From: Candidatus Gastranaerophilales bacterium
Lineage (GTDB): Bacteria > Cyanobacteriota > Vampirovibrionia > Gastranaerophilales > Gastranaerophilaceae
Direction of reading: 5' to 3'
DNA: 64,000 nt
Assembly: GCA_900769645.1 (NCBI GenBank)
Contig: CAAGHI010000076.1
Span: 108,894-172,893 of the forward strand
Position 1 is the first letter of the stretch, and each line of letters starts with the position of its first letter. The translations under genes and the position numbers were made by a program. The notes under the pieces were generated by a model. It was not told the DNA's origin and ran no database searches. It saw nothing but the letters and a program-made list of their open reading frames with translations. Of the stretch, positions 1 through 8,304 are shown piece after piece.

Positions 1-1
1 T

Positions 2-3000
2 ACTAAAAAAGTTAAAACTAAAAAAGTAAATAGAACTACTGTTAATGGTAAAGTCGTTAAAACTCCTGAAAAGAAAGATGGTAAAGTAGTTTGGACTACA
101 AAAGACGTACCTGTTTATGAATCAACTCTTTCTACTTTAAACAAAGCTAACATTGGTATCAAAGCTACAATGGAAGCTATTGCCAAAAGAAGAGGTGTAA
201 TCCTTGACCCTGTTTGGTCTGCTTATTCTGCAGAAGAAATTATGGCAATGTATAATGACGGTGTTAATATTCCTCAAGATATCGTTGATTTGGCAAGCAC
301 TGAATTACAAGAAAATCCGACAGCAAATCCTGATGATGAAGAAGGTATAGACGCAGTAGATGAAACTTCTGAAAAAGAACCTTTCCTTAACCTTATCCCT
401 ATCGCAAAAGAAAAAATTGAAAAATGCGAAGAAAACAATGACAAATTAGAAAAAGAAATTTCAGATCTTGTTCCTGAACAACAAAAACAAGAAAAAGATG
501 CAGCAGACAACTTTAAAAAACAAAGAGAAACTCTTGACGAATACCAAAATTCTGTAAAAGAATACACAAAACTTCAAAAGAAGATTGAAAACGGTGAAAC
601 TTTGACAGAAAAAGAACAAAAAAGATACGAAGATTTGTCAAAAGTTTTGGGTGCTCAAAAAGATGAAGCAGACAGTTTTGAACTTGATAAAGCTGAAATT
701 ACAAAATCATTGAACGACATCAACATTCTTGCAGTTTTGGGTGAAAAACTTGCTGAGGAAACAATTGAAGTTGGTGACGAACTAAAAGATTACACATCTA
801 AAACTAACTACAAAGCTACAAAAAAATCATTAATTCCACAACTTGGCGCTGCTGCAATGTGGGGACTTGCTGATTATTACATGGATATGGGCAAAGCAGT
901 TGGTAAAGATGCAGTTGATATCGGTAATGACACAAAAGAATACACAACTCAAACTCAAGGTTCTGTTGATGGAATTGCTGATACTTTGGATATCAAAGAT
1001 GGACTTGCATCTAAAGAAGCTATCTTGAACGGCGAAGTTCAACCTTCAGAAGATAACCAAGAAGAAAAAGCTGAAAAAGATGAAAACCAAGACAAAGAAC
1101 AAAAAATGCCTTTGGTTGTAACAGACAAGTTTGTTCTTGACTTAATCAAAGAAGGCAAAGGAATTAACGCTGATTTAGCTAAACAAATTAAAATTGCAGT
1201 TTCACAAACTAAAAATGCAAAAGGCGACATCGTATTTGCAGGTTTGTCAGACAAACGTGTTACACAAATCGTTAAAGCATTCTATGATGCAGAAACAAAA
1301 CGTCAACAAGAAATCGAAAAAACTGAACAAGAAAACGAAAAGAAACAACAAGAAATCCAAGACGTTATGGACGAAGCTCAAAAACGTGCAGAAGAAGAAG
1401 CTAAAGAAAAAGCTCAAGCAGGAAATCTTGATCCAAATGCTAATGTTGATGCAATTCTAAGTGGCAAAAACGATAAAAACGATAATGTTCAAGTTGAATT
1501 GAATGACGAAGAAAAGAAAAAAATCGATACACTTAACGATGATATCGCTAAAAACAACAACAAAATCGAAGGTGTTAAACAAGAATCAGTTCAACATAGA
1601 GAAGAAGTTAAGAAAAGCACATCAAAAGAAAAAACAAAAATCGACAAATCAATGCCGATTGAAAAAGATGCTCAAAAAGTAAACCAAACTTACCAAGAAA
1701 AAGATCTTCCTGAACACGATGAAAGAATGGACTTCATCAATAAAGCAGGTATGATTCTTGCTGGTATCGGTACTGGTGAAATCACAATCGGTTCAAGATT
1801 TATCTTTGTTGGTCATGGTTTGTTGAGCAACCCTTGGACAATGTCAGCTGGTATTCAAATGATTGCTTTTGGTAGCGCTGTTTTGACAAAAGGTACTATC
1901 AGCTTAGCTATCGGTTTGACTGCAATGAAAGTTTCTGATGATGAATCTCTAATTGAAAACGCTGAGAAAAAGACAGATATTGCAGAAGTAAATATCAACA
2001 AATCAATTTCAGACTTGTCAACAGTAGACAAAAAAATCATTGATGTAACAAAAGCAATGTCAGCTGGCGGAGAAGATGACAGTGCAGATACTCCTTCTGC
2101 AACAAACGGTCCAGATAGCGCAAATAACAACGACAATGCAGAAGGTGCAGACGGTTCACAAGATTCTCAAAACGGTGAAAACGGAGCTCCAAATGGAGTA
2201 ACAGCACAAACTGGTACTAACACAGCACCTGCTGTAGCTACAACTACTTCAAACACTTCTGCTGCAAAAACTACAACTCAAGACCCTGCAACAGATGCAG
2301 CAACAGAAACACCAAGTGAAGTTGTTGACAACAATACTCAAAACCCTGCAGAAGAAGTTAAACAAGGCGAAAAACCTCAAGGAACAGAAGATGGTGAAAC
2401 TCCTGCTGGAGAAGAACCTGTTGATACAAATACAACTTCAAACGACTCTTCTAAAACAGAAAAAGAAGAAGATCCTCAAAAAGCTGCAAAAGATGAAGAA
2501 AAAAATGCATCTAAACAAAAAAGCCAATTAAAAAAACAAACAGATAAACAAAATAGCGAAGTAAAAGATGCTAACAGAGAAGCTAAAGACTATACAAAAG
2601 AATCTAAAAAATTATCAAAAGACGAAAAAAAATCTCAAAAACAACTTGAAAAAGAATCTAAAGCAATCGAAAAAGAAATTAAAAAACAAGAAGCTGAAAC
2701 AATTAAGCTTACTCAAGAATCTCAAGAAAAAGCTAAAAAACAACAAGAAATGTTAGCTGAATACGAAACTTTATCAGCTCAAAATGAAACTTTGGCTGCA
2801 GAAGACGCAAACAAAAAAGCATCTTCTAGCAACCAACAAAATCAACAACAAGCAGCTGGCAGCACTGGTTTTGCAATGATGACTACTGGTGGAGCTCAAG
2901 GTGGCAATGCTGATAAAATTAACCAAAACAATGAAAGAATTACTTTCTTAAGCACTGAATTCAAAGTTTCTTCTAACGTTATCAATAGAAACAAAGTTAA

Positions 3001-4582
3001 AATTACAAAATTCCAATCTTCAATCAAAACAAAAACTAAAAAATTCCAAAAGAAAACAAAACTTGTTACTAAAAAAGCAAAAGCAGCTGAAAAGAAAGAA
3101 AAACAAAAACAAAAGAAATTAAAAGTTCAATTGGGTGCAGTTGGAATTGCAGAAAACGTATTTTCAATCACAACTGCAACAGGTACTGTATTGACAACAG
3201 TTGGTTCTAACCTTACAACAACAGGTACTGCATTGATTGCAATAGGTACTTCAATGTTGTCTAACCCATTCACAGCAGCAGCTGGTGCCGCAATAGTTTC
3301 AACAGGTACTGCAATTGACACATCAGGAACATCTTGTACATCTGTTGGTACTGTTTTGAACACAATTGGCTTATACGGAACATTAGCTTGTGGCGTTACA
3401 AAAGCGGCTATCAATATCGCAAACGGCAACTTGGCAGCAGGTTTGATGGCATTAGGTCAAACAGCAATTAGCGCTGCAATGAGTATGACAGGTGCTGGAG
3501 CTGCCGGTAATTCTGCATTGACTTTTGTTTCACAAGGTTTGAGCGTTGTTTCATCTTCTGCTGATATGGTAAACAATGTTAGAGCCGTTCAAGGCAAAGA
3601 AGCAAGCGGATTTGCAAGTAAACTTTCTGCTGTTGCAGGAGTTGGTTCTGCAGTAACTGGTGTTGCTGGTTCTTTCGGAAACTTTGCACAATCTGGAACA
3701 TTGAGCAAAGTCGCTAAAATCGGAACAGCAGTTGGTACAGCTCTTTCTTCAACTAGCCAAATGATGAGCACATTCGGTGGCGAAAGCAAAGCTGCAAATA
3801 TCTTAGGTATGGTTGGCGGTGCTATCAATACAGTTTCTTCAGTAGCTTCTATGGTTGGTGCTAAACAAGATCAAAAAAATCCTGAAGTTCAAGAAAAACA
3901 AAATGCTAAAAACGAAAAAACAAAAGCTAAAGCAATGGCAAAAGCTGCTGCAAAAGCTGACAAATTGAATGTTCAAGCAACAGGCATGACTGTTGAACAA
4001 GCAAACCAAGCAAACATTAATTTAAAAAACAATATGAATAATATGCAAGCAAAAATGCAAACACAAATTGATGCTCAAATAGCTCAATTAAGAGCAGATT
4101 TCAATAGCAAAACACCTGCAATGCAACAAGATGTATCAAATTTGCCAAACATTTCAGGACAAGACGATACTCTTGCAAGCTTGCCTACAAACTCAACTGA
4201 ATTTGATGTTTCTAAAATGGGTAAACTTGAAGGACTTGGCATTCAAAAAACTGATATGGCTTTAAGTACAAAAATCAAAGGACTAGATACTCCAATTGCA
4301 CCGCTAAATCTTGAGAACAATGATTCTGGTAAAAAATCTTCATTGGTTGATAAGATTTCACAAGGTATTGGAGCTGCATCAACTGTTGCAGGTGCTATTT
4401 TGCAAAACGGTCAAAACAGTGGCAATCAACAACAACAAAAGAAACAAGCTCCAGCTGCAAACTTAGACAAACGTACAAAAGATATTATGAAAAAGAACAA
4501 AAAACAACGTGCTAACACTAAAAAAATGCTTGAAGATCAAAGAAAAATCGCAGCTTTGAAAAAACTAAGAGCAGCAGTATAA
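2..4582 (+). CDS. giant Lys-rich coiled-coil protein, 5' end outside window
   Basis: The frame is open from base 2, so the start lies upstream; 1526 residues are visible. Function not recognised. Most of it is Lys/Glu/Gln-rich and predicted to form long coiled coils, with a low-complexity Asn/Thr/Glu/Ala linker near 2060-2480. Two hydrophobic Gly/Ala/Ser/Thr blocks interrupt it, at about 1741-1935 and 3130-3890. Both carry an LSNP(W/F)T core followed by FGSAVLTKGT- or STGTAIDTSGT-like sequence, so they look like copies of each other. The second block contains Gly-bearing heptads of the form xGTxLxx (TGTVLTT, VGSNLTT, TGTALIA). Coiled coils bracketing membrane-active blocks recall secreted translocators or tape-measure proteins, but that is only an analogy. 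The tail is basic. A perfect hairpin follows the stop. Confidence 0.75.
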   Translation, partial: TKKVKTKKVNRTTVNGKVVKTPEKKDGKVVWTTKDVPVYESTLSTLNKANIGIKATMEAIAKRRGVILDPVWSAYSAEEIMAMYNDGVNIPQDIVDLASTELQENPTANPDDEEGIDAVDETSEKEPFLNLIPIAKEKIEKCEENNDKLEKEISDLVPEQQKQEKDAADNFKKQRETLDEYQNSVKEYTKLQKKIENGETLTEKEQKRYEDLSKVLGAQKDEADSFELDKAEITKSLNDINILAVLGEKLAEETIEVGDELKDYTSKTNYKATKKSLIPQLGAAAMWGLADYYMDMGKAVGKDAVDIGNDTKEYTTQTQGSVDGIADTLDIKDGLASKEAILNGEVQPSEDNQEEKAEKDENQDKEQKMPLVVTDKFVLDLIKEGKGINADLAKQIKIAVSQTKNAKGDIVFAGLSDKRVTQIVKAFYDAETKRQQEIEKTEQENEKKQQEIQDVMDEAQKRAEEEAKEKAQAGNLDPNANVDAILSGKNDKNDNVQVELNDEEKKKIDTLNDDIAKNNNKIEGVKQESVQHREEVKKSTSKEKTKIDKSMPIEKDAQKVNQTYQEKDLPEHDERMDFINKAGMILAGIGTGEITIGSRFIFVGHGLLSNPWTMSAGIQMIAFGSAVLTKGTISLAIGLTAMKVSDDESLIENAEKKTDIAEVNINKSISDLSTVDKKIIDVTKAMSAGGEDDSADTPSATNGPDSANNNDNAEGADGSQDSQNGENGAPNGVTAQTGTNTAPAVATTTSNTSAAKTTTQDPATDAATETPSEVVDNNTQNPAEEVKQGEKPQGTEDGETPAGEEPVDTNTTSNDSSKTEKEEDPQKAAKDEEKNASKQKSQLKKQTDKQNSEVKDANREAKDYTKESKKLSKDEKKSQKQLEKESKAIEKEIKKQEAETIKLTQESQEKAKKQQEMLAEYETLSAQNETLAAEDANKKASSSNQQNQQQAAGSTGFAMMTTGGAQGGNADKINQNNERITFLSTEFKVSSNVINRNKVKITKFQSSIKTKTKKFQKKTKLVTKKAKAAEKKEKQKQKKLKVQLGAVGIAENVFSITTATGTVLTTVGSNLTTTGTALIAIGTSMLSNPFTAAAGAAIVSTGTAIDTSGTSCTSVGTVLNTIGLYGTLACGVTKAAINIANGNLAAGLMALGQTAISAAMSMTGAGAAGNSALTFVSQGLSVVSSSADMVNNVRAVQGKEASGFASKLSAVAGVGSAVTGVAGSFGNFAQSGTLSKVAKIGTAVGTALSSTSQMMSTFGGESKAANILGMVGGAINTVSSVASMVGAKQDQKNPEVQEKQNAKNEKTKAKAMAKAAAKADKLNVQATGMTVEQANQANINLKNNMNNMQAKMQTQIDAQIAQLRADFNSKTPAMQQDVSNLPNISGQDDTLASLPTNSTEFDVSKMGKLEGLGIQKTDMALSTKIKGLDTPIAPLNLENNDSGKKSSLVDKISQGIGAASTVAGAILQNGQNSGNQQQQKKQAPAANLDKRTKDIMKKNKKQRANTKKMLEDQRKIAALKKLRAAV

Positions 4583-4590
4583 ATAAAGAT

Positions 4591-4628
4591 ACTAGGTTAC
4601 TAAGGCCCTAGTGCCTTAGTAACCTAGT
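4591..4628. terminator. perfect 16-bp hairpin between convergent genes
   Basis: Arms 4591-4606 and 4613-4628 are exact reverse complements around a 6-base loop. It lies between the stop codons of the coiled-coil gene (+) and the amylase gene (-), so it could end both transcripts. There is no U tract on either side. The ctaag/cttag wording resembles a dispersed repeat family seen elsewhere in the window. Confidence 0.5.
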
Positions 4629-4636
4629 AACTTAAA

Positions 4637-6184
4637 TTACTTCACTTCCATATCTGTCACGTACAAGACCTGAATTTCTCCGGCGTCTAGCGGAACTTTA
4701 AAATTGCCTTTTTTCGTAATTGGTGGGTTGGTTATTTTCAACGGTACAATGTTGTTTGATGGTCCGATATGCGGGATTGAAACCGTTGTGTTTACGCTGT
4801 TGCGGAAATTCAAATTTCCGATAACGATTACACTTTGCCCATTATAGCCTATTGCATAAGCGAAAACAGTAGGGTCAGACACTTTCAGGACAGTTAGTTT
4901 GCCGTTATTAATAAGTTTGGAAAGCTGTCTTTTTACCTGATTTGTTAGCACGAAATTCGATAGTAATTCGTCATCTTTTCCGCCTGCTTGACGTGAAAAG
5001 TTGAATATATCAAGTTTTCCACGATGTACAAAATAGTAGTCGTCATCTGTAAATGTTTTGAACGCTTCTTTATTCGCCCACATATAAATGTAGTTGTCAC
5101 CGGTGTCAAAACCGTCTACAAAGTACGAATTCACCGGTAATGTCGCATTTAGCCACATAATCATTTCGCTAAGCTGTTTCCCGTTAATCAAAATCGGACT
5201 CATCTCATCGTGAGTTGTAAAACTTCCGATTACGGCTTTTGGCTCAGAAAACTTTTTCAAATTCTCATTTGTTGTAACAATTTGGTTGGTTAATTCTTTA
5301 CCTGTTTTGTAATTTTTTATGTTGAAATAACTTCCGTAATAACCGTCAAATCCGGCTTCTAACAACTTGTTGTAAGGGGTGAAAACAGCGTAAGGAGAAA
5401 CTGCATCAGTCCAACTTTCTGATGCTTCTGCAAGCCACAAGAATTGATGATCTTTTGTTCTTGAATAATCAATAAGGTCTTTCCAGAATTTCGCAGGTTT
5501 GTTTGTTGCAACATCTGCACGAATTCCGTCTGCACCGAGTCTGATTACCATATCAACAAAACCTTTGAAAAGATTGTAAACATCAGCATTTACGGCAGTT
5601 TCTGTACCGGCATTCAAAAGTCGAACATCTGTCCAGTCGGCTGGAACAACGGGTTGACCTTGCTTGTCTTTTACAAAAAGTTCAGGACGTTGCATATACA
5701 AGTCGTAAGCTCCGCAAGATGGCAAATCGATGATTACTCGAAGTCCTTGCTTGTGGGCTTCATCAATAAATTTTCTTGCCTGAGCTTCAAGAGAAAGTGC
5801 TGTATTTTTACTTCCTAATTGAGGGTTAAGTGTGTTAAAACTTGATGCTGCATACAAAGAACCTGCTGTGCCGAGTGCTTTGGTTTTCCCGACAGGAGTA
5901 ATCGGCATTACATGGATTGTATTGACGCCTTTTTGCGAAAGTTCTTTGAGTTTTGGCATTGCGTTCAAAAAAGTTCCGCTTTCTTCTGCATTGTCAAAGT
6001 CGATTATGCCATTTTTGTTTGTATCTTGTGCTCCAAATGTTCTCAAATTGATTTCATATATTATTGTTGAGTTGCGTGTAAACATTCTGCGTGCATCGTT
6101 TACCCAAACATCAGCTGAAAATGCGCATTGCGCTTGTAAAAATAGTGCTGAAATTGCAAGTGTTGTCAATAATTTTTTCTTCAT
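4637..6184 (-). CDS. secreted GH13 alpha-amylase family enzyme
   Basis: This 515-residue protein is a predicted exported glycoside hydrolase of family 13, acting on alpha-glucans. Residues 1-24 form a signal peptide ending AFSA. The TIIYEINLRTFG start of the barrel, the nucleophile motif GADGIRADVA, the acid/base region LWLAEASE and the TTHDE region all match GH13 conserved regions. A beta-sandwich-like C-terminal part follows. The ATG is preceded by GGGAG. It is divergent from a ROK sugar kinase, fitting a link between glucan breakdown and sugar phosphorylation. Exact specificity (amylase, pullulanase-like or maltogenic) cannot be told. Confidence 0.85.
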   Translation of the reverse strand: MKKKLLTTLAISALFLQAQCAFSADVWVNDARRMFTRNSTIIYEINLRTFGAQDTNKNGIIDFDNAEESGTFLNAMPKLKELSQKGVNTIHVMPITPVGKTKALGTAGSLYAASSFNTLNPQLGSKNTALSLEAQARKFIDEAHKQGLRVIIDLPSCGAYDLYMQRPELFVKDKQGQPVVPADWTDVRLLNAGTETAVNADVYNLFKGFVDMVIRLGADGIRADVATNKPAKFWKDLIDYSRTKDHQFLWLAEASESWTDAVSPYAVFTPYNKLLEAGFDGYYGSYFNIKNYKTGKELTNQIVTTNENLKKFSEPKAVIGSFTTHDEMSPILINGKQLSEMIMWLNATLPVNSYFVDGFDTGDNYIYMWANKEAFKTFTDDDYYFVHRGKLDIFNFSRQAGGKDDELLSNFVLTNQVKRQLSKLINNGKLTVLKVSDPTVFAYAIGYNGQSVIVIGNLNFRNSVNTTVSIPHIGPSNNIVPLKITNPPITKKGNFKVPLDAGEIQVLYVTDMEVK

Positions 6185-6233
6185 AATCCCAATACTCCCT
6201 CTTTAAATACATGCTAACAAATAATTATATTTT

Positions 6234-6262
6234 TTGCAAATAATTAATTTTTGGGCTATAAT
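6234..6262 (+). promoter_or_regulatory. sigma70-type promoter of the ROK kinase, near-leaderless
   Basis: TTGCAA (6234-6239), a 17-base spacer, and TATAAT (6257-6262). The ATG of the kinase is at 6272, 9 bases after the -10, so transcription should begin at or just before the start codon. No Shine-Dalgarno is present. Confidence 0.7.
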
Positions 6263-6271
6263 TCAGCGTAT

Positions 6272-7234
6272 ATGAAAAAATATTCTGTTGGAATTGATTT
6301 AGGCGGAACTAAAATTCTTTTGGGGCTAGTTGATAGAGAGACCGGAAAAGTTGTAGATTTCGTAAAGAAAAAGACGAAGAAGGAAAAAGGTTCGGATAAT
6401 ATTGTAAAGAAAATGACTGACGGCATTAGTCAGTTGCTTGAGCAGACAAAAGTTGGTTTGTCTGAAATCCAGTCTATCGGTGTGGGTTCTGCAGGACAGA
6501 TTGATAGAGAAAATGGGGTTATTATAGGGGCGCCTAATTTAGATTGTTATAATTTGGATTTGAAAAATATTTTGGAAACAAGGTTTAAAATTCCGACGTT
6601 TGTAGGAAATGATGTTGAAGTTGCTGCGCTTGGTGAGCAAAAATTTGGTGCAGGACGTGGGTGTGACGATTTTGTTTGCGTTTTTGTTGGCACGGGAATC
6701 GGTTCGGCAATTGTAAAAGGCGGAAAACTTATGCGTGGAGCAACCGGAACGGCTGGTGAACTCGGGCATATTATTGTGGACTTGAACGGTCGTCCTTGCG
6801 CTTGTGGTGCTCATGGGTGTTTAGAGGCTTATGCGTCAAGAACTGCAATAGAAACAAGAATTGAGGGCGCACTCAAAAAAGGGAGAAAGTCTTGTATCAC
6901 CGAGTATTTGGAAGATGGTAAAGCTATGACTTCCAGTATGATTAGAAAAGCTATTGAAAGAGAAGATGAACTTGTGCTACAATGTGTGACAGAAGCATCG
7001 GAATATTTGTCGGCAGGGTTGGCAAGTGTGATAAATCTTATCAATCCTGAGAGAATTATTCTCGGAGGCGGTCTGATTGAGGCAGTTGATTATTTTTATC
7101 AATCCACAATCAAAAAAGCACGAGCAAAATGTTTGCCTGTACCAGCTGAAAAAATTGTATTTAAAAAGACAGAACTGGGCGACTTTTCAGGTGTTGTTGG
7201 CGCAGTATTTTTAGACAAGAAAGGAAGAGATTAG
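6272..7234 (+). CDS. ROK family sugar kinase (glucokinase type)
   Basis: This 320-residue kinase probably phosphorylates glucose or a related sugar with ATP in the cytoplasm. It starts with the ATP-binding GIDLGGTKI motif, has the GVGSAGQID region, the catalytic VGNDVEVAALGE segment, GELGHIIV and the ROK zinc site in HIIVDLNGRPCACGAHGCLE (CxCGxxGCxE). The frame could begin at TTG 6251, but ATG 6272 gives the normal family N-terminus. That TTG falls between the -35 and -10 elements of the promoter, so ATG 6272 is preferred. The next gene begins one base after the stop. Confidence 0.88.
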   Translation: MKKYSVGIDLGGTKILLGLVDRETGKVVDFVKKKTKKEKGSDNIVKKMTDGISQLLEQTKVGLSEIQSIGVGSAGQIDRENGVIIGAPNLDCYNLDLKNILETRFKIPTFVGNDVEVAALGEQKFGAGRGCDDFVCVFVGTGIGSAIVKGGKLMRGATGTAGELGHIIVDLNGRPCACGAHGCLEAYASRTAIETRIEGALKKGRKSCITEYLEDGKAMTSSMIRKAIEREDELVLQCVTEASEYLSAGLASVINLINPERIILGGGLIEAVDYFYQSTIKKARAKCLPVPAEKIVFKKTELGDFSGVVGAVFLDKKGRD

Positions 7235-7235
7235 A

Positions 7236-8297
7236 ATGAAAAAAATCATGATGATTAGATTGTCCTCTCTTGGCGATGTAATTTTTAATGTGCCACTTGC
7301 GAATGTCTTGAAAAAGAACGGTTTTGAAGTTACTTGGCTCGTTTCAGAAAAGGGTATTGATATTGTAAAAGGTAATCCTGCGGTTGATAGAGCGGTTCTT
7401 ATTCCGCTTCAACGTTGGAAAAAAGAAGGTTTTTCGCTAAAAAATCTATGTGAATTTTTGTCGATATTAAAAAGCTTGCGCAAAGAACATTTTGACATCG
7501 CAATTGACACTCAAATGATGTTTAAAAGTATGATTTGGCTTAAACTTTGTGGAGCAAAAAGAAGAATTTGTTACAATTGGGGACGAGAATTTTCAAACTA
7601 TGGTGGAAATGAAAGGATTTCTCCGGAACCTAATCCGAATTACTCATTACACGCTGTATTCCAGCACTTGCGTTATGCGAGATATTTAAAACTTGAAGGA
7701 ACGGACGAAATTAAATTTACGCTTCCGCCTGTGAATGCCGAAACAAAAGCCAAAGTTGACGATTTAATCAAAGATATCGACAAATCTAAGCCTATGGTGA
7801 TTATTGCGCCTGCGACAACCCGAAAACTTAAACATTGGAACAAAGATAATTGGAGAAAAGTTGTTGATGCAATAAAAGATAAATGTACACTTGTTTTTAC
7901 AGGTGGAGCTTGCGATAACGACTTGATTTCTTATATAAGTCAAGGCCAGTTTTTGAACCTTGCCGGAAAAACAAGTATTAAAGATTTGATAGAGCTGTTT
8001 TCTCGTGCAGCTCTTGTGATGGCGCCTGATTCCGGGAGTGCACACCTTGCAAGAGCAACAAACAAACCGGCTGTAATTTCGATATTCTGTGCAACTCCAC
8101 CAACTATGTATGGACCGTTTGGAGATGATAAAAAATATTTTGCGTTGGACGGAGGCTTGAAATGTCAACCTTGTCACTGTATGAGAAAATGTCCGCTTGA
8201 AGGCGAAGGGGCTGAGCAATGTGTAAATTATCCAGAGCCTGAAAAAATTATAAATATTGTTTACAATATATTACAAAATCAAGAATATAGTGTATAA
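7236..8297 (+). CDS. glycosyltransferase family 9 (heptosyltransferase-like)
   Basis: 353 residues. GT9 enzymes add ADP-heptose to the inner core of lipopolysaccharide on the cytoplasmic face of the inner membrane. Visible family features are the N-terminal IRLSSLGDVIFNVPL, the central APATTRKLKHWNKDNW and the donor-site DSGSAHLARATN. A C-terminal cysteine cluster (CQPCHCMRKCP) is typical of many GT9 proteins. It starts immediately after the ROK kinase, so the two are probably co-transcribed. Its last codons overlap the promoter of the following gene. Acceptor is unknown; presence supports a diderm envelope. Confidence 0.82.
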   Translation: MKKIMMIRLSSLGDVIFNVPLANVLKKNGFEVTWLVSEKGIDIVKGNPAVDRAVLIPLQRWKKEGFSLKNLCEFLSILKSLRKEHFDIAIDTQMMFKSMIWLKLCGAKRRICYNWGREFSNYGGNERISPEPNPNYSLHAVFQHLRYARYLKLEGTDEIKFTLPPVNAETKAKVDDLIKDIDKSKPMVIIAPATTRKLKHWNKDNWRKVVDAIKDKCTLVFTGGACDNDLISYISQGQFLNLAGKTSIKDLIELFSRAALVMAPDSGSAHLARATNKPAVISIFCATPPTMYGPFGDDKKYFALDGGLKCQPCHCMRKCPLEGEGAEQCVNYPEPEKIINIVYNILQNQEYSV

Positions 8298-8298
8298 T
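8271..8298 (+). promoter_or_regulatory. promoter of the GGDEF gene inside the GT9 3' end
   Basis: TTACAA (8271-8276), 16-base spacer, TATAAT (8293-8298); the ATG is at 8305, only 6 bases after the -10. The promoter lies in the last codons of the GT9 gene and predicts a leaderless mRNA. Confidence 0.6.
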
Positions 8299-8304
8299 AA
8301 GAAT

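Noticed and set aside
4591..4628. Hairpin as a riboswitch
   Set aside because: It lies after two stop codons of convergent genes, with nothing downstream to regulate.
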